Assembly (NCBI GenBank): GCA_023394215.1
Contig: JAEXBH010000125.1
Location: 1-7,381 of the forward strand
DNA from: Bacillota bacterium
GTDB lineage: Bacteria > Bacillota > Clostridia > Tissierellales > Peptoniphilaceae
Length of the DNA stretch: 7,381 nucleotides
Direction: 5' to 3'
Position numbers and translations under genes: made by a program. The notes beneath the pieces are model-generated. The model ran no database searches. It saw only the letters and a list, made by a program, of their open reading frames with translations, and was not told the origin of the DNA. Positions within the stretch are counted from its first letter, which is position 1. Each line of letters starts with the position of its first letter. Positions 1-6,200 of the stretch are shown in pieces.

Positions 1-347
1 CTCAACCTTGTTTCAATTATATCTTTTTTACATATATAAAAATTTTTAAAATCAACAACATTGTAGTAGCAATCATTCGGATAAGGTGAAAATACAGATT
101 TTTCTCCTTTTAGCACCCTCTTACCGAACTTTGAAAGCCTGTCCTTATAGTATTCATAAGTAGAAGGCTCTACAATAAAACTGTCATCATCTACAGGTTT
201 GACCTGTAAGTCGGCATGATCACCTATCCTCGGATCCATATCAAGCGGCACGGTCTCGATTATCTCAATATTTAATTTTTTAAGTAAATCTCTAAGTCCC
301 TTCTTAGCCTTGTAACTGACAATTACAGCCCTTGCAAAATCTCCCAT
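1..347 (-). CDS. DUF6873-like GME-fold protein, N-terminal 115 residues (3' end outside window)
   Basis: An open frame runs from ATG at 347-345 to the left edge without a stop, giving 115 codons (MGDFARAVIVSY... to ...KKDIIETRL). The start is supported by AAAGGTGG at 358-351, three bases before the ATG. The visible part has a lysine-rich helix near residues 13-25, a DPRIGDHADLQ motif at 38-48, a FIVEPSTYEYY stretch at 57-67, and YPNDCYYNVV at 89-98 followed by NFYICKKD. The order of H-(A/P)-D, then YP-x-D-x-x-YNV, then a short beta strand and a D/E-L end matches what I remember of the clostridial DUF6873 proteins, which are assigned the guanidine-modifying-enzyme (GME) fold. Their biochemical function is not known to me. 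The rest of the gene, including any catalytic Cys/His, lies outside. It is the third gene in line after two Fem-type genes, 62 bp downstream, but a hairpin lies between, so co-transcription is uncertain. The reading frame is convincing; the family name is from memory of motif spacing. Confidence 0.6.
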   Translation of the reverse strand, partial: MGDFARAVIVSYKAKKGLRDLLKKLNIEIIETVPLDMDPRIGDHADLQVKPVDDDSFIVEPSTYEYYKDRLSKFGKRVLKGEKSVFSPYPNDCYYNVVDFKNFYICKKDIIETRL

Positions 348-350
348 GTT

Positions 351-358
351 CCACCTTT
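351..358 (-). promoter_or_regulatory. Ribosome binding site of the DUF6873-like gene
   Basis: AAAGGTGG on the minus strand sits three bases (AAC) before ATG at 347-345. The same AGGTGG-NNN-ATG arrangement occurs at the FemA-like gene. It decides the start: an in-frame ATG 19 codons upstream (404-402) is preceded only by an A-rich tract with no Shine-Dalgarno sequence. Confidence 0.7.
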
Positions 359-359
359 T

Positions 360-411
360 AAAAATATAGAGCTTGCAAACTGTCAAAAGTCTTTGCAAAC
401 TCATTTTTTTT
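360..411. terminator. Putative bidirectional terminator/attenuator hairpin after the FemX-like gene
   Basis: Arms at 369-378 (GAGCTTGCAA) and 393-402 (TTGCAAACTC) pair over 10 bp with one G:U wobble around a 14-nt loop. On the minus strand the hairpin is preceded by eight A residues and followed by TATATTTTT. On the plus strand it is followed directly by eight T residues (404-411). This A-tract/hairpin/T-tract layout is typical of bidirectional intrinsic terminators. It begins at the stop codon of the FemX-like gene and ends just before the ribosome binding site of the next gene, so it may end the fem transcript or only attenuate read-through. Stem GC content is about half, so strength in the minus direction is uncertain. 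Confidence 0.5.
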
Positions 412-1432
412 ATTTATTAAAATTTTCATATAAATCTTCAATATAAACTAAATCCAATTCCCCTATATATTCATGAAGCCCCCCGTCTCCTGTAAACTTA
501 TTTTTAAATACATATAAACCGTCTTCCAAACTTATATTGAAAACTCCGCCAAAATCAAATTCTTCAAAGCCCCTTGCCGCTGTGTCTTTTATAGCTTCGT
601 TACACATCTGCAAAGAAGCATCAAGCTTTCTTTTGTGGTCGGAACTTGCAGCATAAATATAAAATGCCTTCTTATTATAGAATATGACTACACATGAAGA
701 AAGAACCTCCTCATTATCATAAGTCTCATATAAAACAACATCCTCAAAACTTGAAAATATTCTCCTAAAATATTCAATAGGCCTGTGGTTTATTCCTTGT
801 CTTTTTGCCATCATACCTGTAAGTTCATAAAACTTTTCCAAGTGAGAATCAAAATCCTCATCGGAAAATCTGACTCTTCTCGTTAAAAGCCCATTGGCAT
901 ATGTTTTATTAATTTGATTTTTCCTCTTGCTCTTATAATCTGCAAATATTTGTTCTGGCGACCTTCCCCCAATTCTCAAGATCATATTATTCCTCGGATT
1001 GGTAAAAAATTTCTCAGCTAAACCCCTGGTCCTTATCTTAAGGTTATTCAGCCCGTAAGATTCAAGCCTTCTTATAAGGTCTTCATCATATAAAACTTCC
1101 GGATCCATCCTTAATAAAAACGCATTTTTTTCCTCTTGCAAAACTTCAACTTCCTTAAAAAGCTCCAAAAGGCTATCCCTATCTTTAAGATCACATACAG
1201 GTCCCCTCGGGGCATACATAAACGAATGTATACCGTCATTTTTCACAGAAATCACGGATAGAGCCGCCCTTATATTTCCGAACTCATCCTCTAAGTATAC
1301 ATAATCTCTTTCCCAATTATCCTTTACTTTAGCCCAATTTATAGACTGCATACAATGTCCATACGGACTTTCTTCTATAAATTTCTCATATTCTAAAAGT
1401 TTAGATTTATCATTTTTGTCTAATATAGGCAT
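410..1432 (-). CDS. FemX-like FemABX peptidoglycan aminoacyltransferase (340 aa, no coiled-coil arm)
   Basis: This cytoplasmic enzyme should transfer an amino acid from an aminoacyl-tRNA to the side chain at position 3 of the lipid II (or UDP-MurNAc) stem peptide, helping to build the interpeptide bridge. The protein has two GNAT-like halves. Visible family signatures are YAPRGPV at residues 73-79, an R-M-D-P strand at 108-111, a basic SKRKNQINKT segment at 168-177, YIYAASSDHKRK at 258-269, FDFGGVF at 292-298 and LYVFKNKFTGDGG at 306-318 near the C terminus. The length and lack of the helical coiled-coil insert resemble Weissella FemX (about 335 aa) more than Staphylococcus FemA/FemB (about 420 aa). 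The ATG at 1432 has AGGAGG at 1442-1437, and this site overlaps the TAG stop of the upstream Fem gene, so translation is probably coupled. The amino acid added (Gly, Ala, Ser or other) cannot be read from the sequence. The family is secure; calling it first- or second-acting is not. Confidence 0.92.
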   Translation of the reverse strand: MPILDKNDKSKLLEYEKFIEESPYGHCMQSINWAKVKDNWERDYVYLEDEFGNIRAALSVISVKNDGIHSFMYAPRGPVCDLKDRDSLLELFKEVEVLQEEKNAFLLRMDPEVLYDEDLIRRLESYGLNNLKIRTRGLAEKFFTNPRNNMILRIGGRSPEQIFADYKSKRKNQINKTYANGLLTRRVRFSDEDFDSHLEKFYELTGMMAKRQGINHRPIEYFRRIFSSFEDVVLYETYDNEEVLSSCVVIFYNKKAFYIYAASSDHKRKLDASLQMCNEAIKDTAARGFEEFDFGGVFNISLEDGLYVFKNKFTGDGGLHEYIGELDLVYIEDLYENFNK

Positions 1433-1436
1433 TTTG

Positions 1437-1442
1437 CCTCCT
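1437..1442 (-). promoter_or_regulatory. Ribosome binding site of the FemX-like gene, overlapping the upstream stop
   Basis: AGGAGG lies four bases before ATG at 1432-1430. Its first two bases belong to the TAG stop codon (1443-1441) of the preceding gene. A ribosome ending the upstream gene would stand on this site, the usual arrangement for translational coupling in a tight operon. Confidence 0.85.
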
Positions 1443-2652
1443 ATCTTTTAACTATATATGTTCCTATAAACTCTTCCAAATATCCGTTAAAAGTTCTCTT
1501 AAATTTCAAGACTCCCGCATCAGGAGCACTGTCATCAAGTATACCGCTACATCCGAACAGGTTATACACCTGCAACTTATTTTCTAAGGCTATCTTTACC
1601 ATATAATCGTGCATAGCACTTGCTCCGTTAAAAGAAAAGTATCTGTCATCTCCGCCACCCAGGAAGTAAATCATATCCTTGCCGCTTATAATAAAACAGC
1701 CGCTGTAAATATCTATAATATTTCCTTTTTCAGCTCTCAAACTCTCAATTTCTTTTATTTTACTCTCAAGATTTTCCCTTTGCTTAATATTTTCAGCCTT
1801 CTTGTTTTGATACTTCTTATCCTTATCCTTTTCAGCATATTTTTCTTCAAGTTTGGCAAGGTCTAAGTCCAAAACCGCCTCCTGCTTCCTAAACCCGTCA
1901 ATAGTATCATCACAATCCATATAGACTAAAGGGAAAAATATCTTTTCTCCAAATCCTTTATAAAGAGTTCTATAAAAAAGCGGCCTCACTTGATTGTTCG
2001 TTTCTACTCTTGCATAGGTCAGAGCCTGCATCTCATCAAACTTTTCAAGTTCGGAAAAATCCATCATCCTCACCTTAATATTATCCTTTTGATACTTTCC
2101 TATCCTGTTTCTGAAAACCGAACTTGTTGATGCCAAAAAACCCTTATAATCCATATCCCTTATATCTTTAGAAAAGAAAAATCTTATAGGCACTGAGGCA
2201 TCCTCATAGTACTCCTTATTGATCCTGACAAAGCCCTTTGACTCTATAGCCTTAACAAGATCTCCATTAACATCTGATTCCATTAAATCTATATCCTTAT
2301 ATACATTTTTAGCAAGTGGCGGATTGATGATAAATCTTCTTACTCTTAAATTTTTAAAAACCGCCTTTTTTAGTAACCCCAATATCTCGGCATACCTGTC
2401 TAAATACTCTTCTTCGACTAAGGGTCCGAAATATGCCATAGCCGTAAAAAATATCTTCTTAAATCTATAGTATATAACCAAACTTCCGGCTACTTTCTTA
2501 TCTCCGTCATAAACTATAAAGAAATCACCATTTGTACCATCAAGCTTCTTCGCTTCCAAAAATTCCGGTATCTGGTTAAAAATAACCCTTGAACTTGTAT
2601 TATCTATAAAGTCTTGATACTCTCTCTTATCACTTTTTTTTATTGTTAACAT
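1441..2652 (-). CDS. FemA/FemB-like peptidoglycan aminoacyltransferase with coiled-coil arm (403 aa)
   Basis: Member of the FemABX family, which transfers amino acids from aminoacyl-tRNA to the peptidoglycan precursor bridge at the cytoplasmic membrane face. The C-terminal part is diagnostic: a YFLGGG strand, FNGASAMHDYMVKIAL, then YNLFGCSG and DAGVLKFKRTFNGYLEEFIG. These match the FemA pattern of a helix, Y-N-x-x-G-x-x-G and G-V-L-x-F-K-x-x-F-N-x-x-x-E-E-x-I-G. A charged helical segment at about residues 252-311, rich in Lys and Glu, corresponds to the antiparallel coiled-coil arm of S. aureus FemA, and the length also fits. I chose the ATG at 2652 because GAGGTGG (2662-2656) lies three bases upstream; the ATG at 2664, which adds MRWA, is itself part of this Shine-Dalgarno region. 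It is the first gene of the operon, behind its own promoter and directly downstream of a tRNA-Gly gene. The amino acid donor is not determined by sequence. Confidence 0.92.
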   Translation of the reverse strand: MLTIKKSDKREYQDFIDNTSSRVIFNQIPEFLEAKKLDGTNGDFFIVYDGDKKVAGSLVIYYRFKKIFFTAMAYFGPLVEEEYLDRYAEILGLLKKAVFKNLRVRRFIINPPLAKNVYKDIDLMESDVNGDLVKAIESKGFVRINKEYYEDASVPIRFFFSKDIRDMDYKGFLASTSSVFRNRIGKYQKDNIKVRMMDFSELEKFDEMQALTYARVETNNQVRPLFYRTLYKGFGEKIFFPLVYMDCDDTIDGFRKQEAVLDLDLAKLEEKYAEKDKDKKYQNKKAENIKQRENLESKIKEIESLRAEKGNIIDIYSGCFIISGKDMIYFLGGGDDRYFSFNGASAMHDYMVKIALENKLQVYNLFGCSGILDDSAPDAGVLKFKRTFNGYLEEFIGTYIVKR

Positions 2653-2655
2653 AGC

Positions 2656-2662
2656 CCACCTC
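2656..2662 (-). promoter_or_regulatory. Ribosome binding site deciding the FemA-like start
   Basis: GAGGTGG at 2662-2656 precedes ATG 2652-2650 by three bases. GAGGTG is a perfect six-base match to the anti-Shine-Dalgarno sequence. The alternative ATG at 2664-2662 overlaps this element, has no ribosome binding site of its own and would be essentially leaderless if the proposed promoter is right. Confidence 0.7.
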
Positions 2663-2671
2663 ATAACTTAA

Positions 2672-2699
2672 ATTATATATCAGTTTTAAAATAATGCAA
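2672..2699 (-). promoter_or_regulatory. Putative sigma-A promoter of the fem operon
   Basis: On the minus strand, a perfect -10 TATAAT at 2677-2672 is preceded at 16 bp by a weak -35 TTGCAT at 2699-2694. Transcription would begin near 2665, giving a leader of about a dozen bases before the ATG at 2652. The -35 lies directly against the T-tract of the tRNA terminator, so the fem operon would be insulated from the tRNA unit. The weak -35 lowers confidence. Confidence 0.55.
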
Positions 2700-2721
2700 A
2701 ATAAAAAGGCCCCTTGAGCCT
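2698..2721 (-). terminator. Rho-independent terminator of the tRNA-Phe/tRNA-Gly unit
   Basis: The minus strand reads AGGCTC, loop AAG, GGGCCT, then TTTTTATTTT. Arms are at 2721-2716 and 2712-2707, six pairs with one G:U. The short GC-rich stem followed by a T-tract is a standard intrinsic terminator. It lies 54 bp after the CCA end of tRNA-Gly and just upstream of the fem promoter. The stretch between tRNA-Gly and this hairpin (2722-2774) shows nothing else I can support. Confidence 0.7.
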
Positions 2722-2774
2722 CTAATATTCCTATATTTAATTAGCAAACAAAACGCCAAGTCTTTAAAATAAAA

Positions 2775-2849
2775 TGGAGCGGAAGACGAGATTCGAACTC
2801 GCGACCCTCGCCTTGGCAAGGCGATGCTCTACCACTGAGCCACTTCCGC
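2775..2849 (-). tRNA. tRNA-Gly (GCC)
   Basis: A complete 75-nt cloverleaf. Acceptor GCGGAAG (2849-2843) pairs with CTTCCGC, discriminator T and encoded CCA. The D arm is GCTC-AGTGGTA-GAGC. The anticodon stem TCGCC/GGCGA carries loop TTGCCAA with anticodon GCC (reads GGC, GGU). The T loop is TTCGAAT. The G-G pair in the D loop and the standard T loop indicate a normal translational tRNA. It is separated from tRNA-Phe by three bases, so both come from one transcript. U73 fits bacterial tRNA-Gly. Confidence 0.97.
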
Positions 2850-2852
2850 ATA

Positions 2853-2928
2853 TGGTGCCCAGAGCCGGAATCGAACCAGCGACACAAGGATTTTCAGTCC
2901 TTTGCTCTACCGACTGAGCTATCTGGGC
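2853..2928 (-). tRNA. tRNA-Phe (GAA)
   Basis: A complete 76-nt cloverleaf. Acceptor GCCCAGA (2928-2922) pairs with TCTGGGC, discriminator A and encoded CCA. The anticodon stem AAGGA/TCCTT carries loop CTGAAAA with anticodon GAA. The T arm has loop TTCGATT. It is the first gene of the Phe-Gly unit, about 19 bases downstream of the start expected from the promoter at 2982-2954. Confidence 0.97.
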
Positions 2929-2953
2929 AAATATTTACTATCGTTACCAAAAT

Positions 2954-2982
2954 ACTATAATATATTTATAAAAAAATGTCAA
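2954..2982 (-). promoter_or_regulatory. Strong sigma-A promoter for tRNA-Phe and tRNA-Gly
   Basis: The minus strand shows a perfect -35 TTGACA at 2982-2977, a 17-bp AT-only spacer, and -10 TATAGT (5 of 6) at 2959-2954. Expected transcription start is near 2947, leaving a leader of about 19 bases before tRNA-Phe. Near-consensus strength is usual for stable RNA genes. Confidence 0.85.
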
Positions 2983-3027
2983 GTATCAAGTAATATATCC
3001 ATCACTAAAATTAATTCGAACTAAGAT

Positions 3028-3101
3028 TGGAGGCGGTAACCGGATTTGAACCGATGATAAAGGTGTTGCAGACCTCTGCCTTACCACTTGGCTATACCGC
3101 C
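3028..3101 (-). tRNA. tRNA-Cys (GCA)
   Basis: A complete 74-nt cloverleaf. Acceptor GGCGGTA (3101-3095) pairs with TACCGCC, discriminator T and encoded CCA. The anticodon stem GAGGT/ACCTT (one G:U) carries loop CTGCAAC with anticodon GCA. The T loop is TTCAAAT. U73 fits bacterial tRNA-Cys. It has its own promoter upstream. I see no intrinsic terminator between it and tRNA-Phe, so its transcript probably continues into the Phe-Gly unit and is matured by processing. Confidence 0.97.
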
Positions 3102-3120
3102 ACATCAGAGTTACCTTTTA

Positions 3121-3148
3121 ATTATAGCAAATTTTACAGATAAATCAA
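3121..3148 (-). promoter_or_regulatory. Sigma-A promoter (extended -10) for tRNA-Cys
   Basis: On the minus strand a perfect -10 TATAAT at 3126-3121 is preceded by TGC, forming an extended -10. A -35 TTGATT (4 of 6) lies at 3148-3143 with a 16-bp spacer. Start is expected near 3114, about 13 bases before the tRNA-Cys 5' end. Confidence 0.75.
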
Positions 3149-3169
3149 GAATAAAATCACTAAATAATT

Positions 3170-3220
3170 TCACTAAACAAAATAAGAGTAAACCTATGCT
3201 ACCGCATAAGTTCACTCTTA
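3170..3220 (-). terminator. Rho-independent terminator of the subtilase gene
   Basis: Arms at 3220-3204 and 3199-3183 form a 17-bp stem with two G:U pairs and a four-base loop (GGTA in the RNA sense). On the minus strand the stem is followed by TTATTTTGTTT. It starts 12 bases after the TAG stop of the protease gene. Stem length and position make a terminator the best reading, although the T-tract is interrupted. Confidence 0.8.
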
Positions 3221-3232
3221 AATTATTTCAAA

Positions 3233-6200
3233 CTATTTACCCTCTTTCTTCCTCTTCTTAAGCAGGAATAAAAGCAAAGCAAGAAGAACAAGTAAAACCG
3301 CTATGCCTATTATTATAAATTTATAATCTTTATTTGATGCGGATTCACTACCTTCAATCTTGGAAGCATCTTTATTATCTACAGGCTTATTGTCCTTGTC
3401 TGAAGGAGATTTTTCATCTTCCTTCTTATCTGAACTTGCTTCAAATTTAAGCAAATACTTACCTGATTCGGATGCCTCAATCATTATTTCCCCGTCTTTT
3501 TGGGTAAATTTAACATCCCTTATTATATTACCCTTATCATCTACCATATGAGCTGATAAAAGCTTTCTTGGGTCCTTAACCAGGCTTACCGAACCCGCTT
3601 TAAAAGAACCTCCGGAAAATACAAGTTCATATAAATCATTTCCAAGCGAAATAACCTTAACATCCGTTTTAGTATCCTCTTTTGAAGATGTCCTATCGAC
3701 AGATCCTGATGAAATTGTATCATTAACCCTTACTTCTACTTTAGGAGTTTCCGGATTAAGCGGTTTATTAACATCTACAAAAACCTTGTCATATACAAGT
3801 TGGAATGTTCCCAAAGCTTCAACTTCAACAACAGCCTCGTTTCCGCTTACTTGAGGATTTAATTTTACCCTTTCTCCATCTTCCTTAACTAAGTAAAGTC
3901 CCTTATATTGCTTTTTATTTATAGGAAGTTTCACCTTAACCTTACCCCTCAAAGGACTTGTAAGGCTAAGCTTGAATGAATCTATCACTTCGCTGTCATT
4001 TTCTTCTTCTTTTATTTCAACCCTTAACTTGGCCTCTTTATCAAGCTCTTTTTCAGTCGCTGAAACTACTACGCCTTCAGCTGAAAGTGATACAGGGTTA
4101 CTTGCTGAAAGTACAAAATTTACATCAAAAATCTTTTCAGATTTATCAGGATAAGTTACCTTTACATGCAACTTATGACTTCCTGCAGGTAGTTTGCTCA
4201 CATCTTCTACAAATTCCACAAGATAATTTTCCGGTATATTTTCTATAACATCGGATATCGCTATACCTTCATGAACCTGTTTACTTATATTTTTCTTAAG
4301 CTCCAAATCAGGATATACAGGTTTATAGCGAACATGAATTTTAAATTCCTTAATATTTTGGTTGGCGTCAGACAAAGTAACCGTGATTATATCTCCGTCG
4401 CTTACACTTATTGTCTTTTCAAAACTTGCAGAATAAAGATCTTTTTTACCTATCTCGCTGTTTTGAACAACTTGATCTCCATTTATATTAAGAATATAAC
4501 CGAAACCTGAATCGCTTACGATACCGCTAAGGGTAACTTCCTCAGTTCCTTCTTCCACTACAAGATAAATCTTATCTCCCTTAGTTTCAAAGGTTAAATG
4601 ATTGTTCCAATCTATATTTGCAAAAGTCTTGTCAAAGAATATCTTAACACCGCCTTCATGTACAAGCTTACTTGTATAATCTTTAGCACTTATATTTATG
4701 GTATTTATTCCCTCTTGAATTTCAACCCTTGCACTAAAGGTTCCTTGAGCAAAATTTATATCTGCCGCTTGACCATTTACATATATATCTGTCCAAGTAT
4801 CATTTGTTGTACCCTTTATTGTGTAATAATATTTGCCGTCAACTTCTTCAACTGTTCCTGTCGGATTCTCATCAGTTTTGATTGCCTTGCTTCCGGCAAC
4901 TACGAAGCTCTCATAGGTCAATACCAACTTCTTATCAGAACCGAATGAAGGCGGAAGTGGTGGCGGTGGCGGAATAATAGGATCATTTGAAGGTTCTACC
5001 GCATAATCCAAGGATACCTTAGTAGAAAGTCCCTTTTGATCCCCATTTTTCTGAGCCACTTCCAAAATATCTCCCGGCTTATGATTTGCAACCTGTATAG
5101 TAATCTTATTGTCAAATACAGGGACCTCCTGTAATTCACCATTTATATAAACCAAAAGATCGTTGGCTGCAAATATATTGTCGTTTATTGTAGCTGTAAC
5201 CTTACCATTTTTGTCTGCAACTACATTTTCTATAACCGGCGGAGTATAATCCATGATTACATCGTCCAACCTTTGCTTAGCTACAACAATTCCCTTTTCA
5301 TCCAACTCTTCAACATAAGTTGTATACTTACCTTCTTTAGAAAGAAGCGTATCTATACTCACATGTCCCGCTGTAACTTCTCCTTCTCCCACAGTTTCAA
5401 GATCTAAATCAAGAAGATTCTTATAGGTAACCCTTACCTTCTTTATATTCTTATCTACAAGCTCAAGACTCAGATTTGTCGAATGATCTTTAGCTTCAGC
5501 CACCTTGGTTTGTGATCCGCTTATAAAACGAGCTGTTTTTGCAGCATCTACAGGTACTATACTTTCATTATAAGCACTGTCTTTAACTACAAGTTCTACT
5601 AACGAATCCCTTATTGCCGTATTAGGTACAAGTACGCTGTATGAAGTATCAGATAATTTCTCAGCACTGTATTGTTCTCCGTCAACATCAAGTCTTGCAT
5701 AATAATATGTCAATGCAGATGCATCCTGAACGCTGAAGTTTATCCTAACTCCTCCGGCCTCCTGAGTAACACTGTCTATAGTCACCTCAGGCTTAACAGT
5801 ATCGACAGATACCTTGAAATTCAAAAATTGATGCTGAGCACTATCTCTCAAATAGGCTTTAACTTGGTATGTGTATACGCCGTCTTCAGCAGGAACAAAT
5901 TCTCCCGTTTTAGGATTATATATGGAGCCGTTCCACATAGCACCCAAATAAGCGGGAACTATAAACTGTTCTTTAGCCTTAATATTTGCCAAATATTGCT
6001 TAACAAAAGTTTTCTTCCTATTACTTTCGTTGAATAAAACACGAACAACATTTCCGTCCTTGTCCAAAATGCTGAATTCAAGCTTATATACATTTCTAAA
6101 CATAGGAAATTGAGGCATAATTAAATCGGCTGCAGTATCTCCATTAGGAGAAATAGCCGTATTTTCATATGAATACTTGGTTCCTCCCGGAGAATTCATG

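Noticed and set aside
381..386. TTGACA as the -35 of a promoter for the DUF6873-like gene
   Set aside because: The only good -10-like hexamer (TATATT, 368-363) is 12 bp away, too close. Correctly spaced hexamers match poorly, and the implied start would remove the ribosome binding site.
402..404. In-frame upstream ATG that would lengthen the DUF6873-like protein by 19 residues
   Set aside because: It lies within the hairpin/A-tract with no Shine-Dalgarno sequence, while the ATG at 347 has AAAGGTGG at proper distance. The added residues do not look like the start of the family.
1609..1866. Plus-strand open frame of 85 codons with a hydrophobic end
   Set aside because: It lies opposite the coiled-coil coding region of the FemA-like gene. 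Lys/Glu codons read backwards give Phe/Leu-rich hydrophobic protein; no ribosome binding site or family signature is visible.
2775..2849. tRNA-Gly as a special non-translational donor for bridge synthesis
   Set aside because: The D loop keeps GG and the T loop is TTCGAAT, which are the elements altered in the staphylococcal non-translational tRNA-Gly species. The GCC anticodon is the standard one.
3002..3177. Three copies of TCACTAAA (3002-3009, 3157-3164, 3170-3177)
   Set aside because: They are short, unevenly spaced, in AT-rich intergenic DNA, and flank unrelated genes. No operator-like symmetry is seen, and chance is a sufficient explanation.
4598..4948. Plus-strand open frame of 116 codons antisense to the subtilase
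   Set aside because: The opposite strand encodes a continuous, recognisable domain series. The plus-strand product is low-complexity and Ile/Cys/Tyr-rich without known motifs, as expected of a shadow frame. The same applies to the plus-strand frames at 5672-6037 and 6930-7265.
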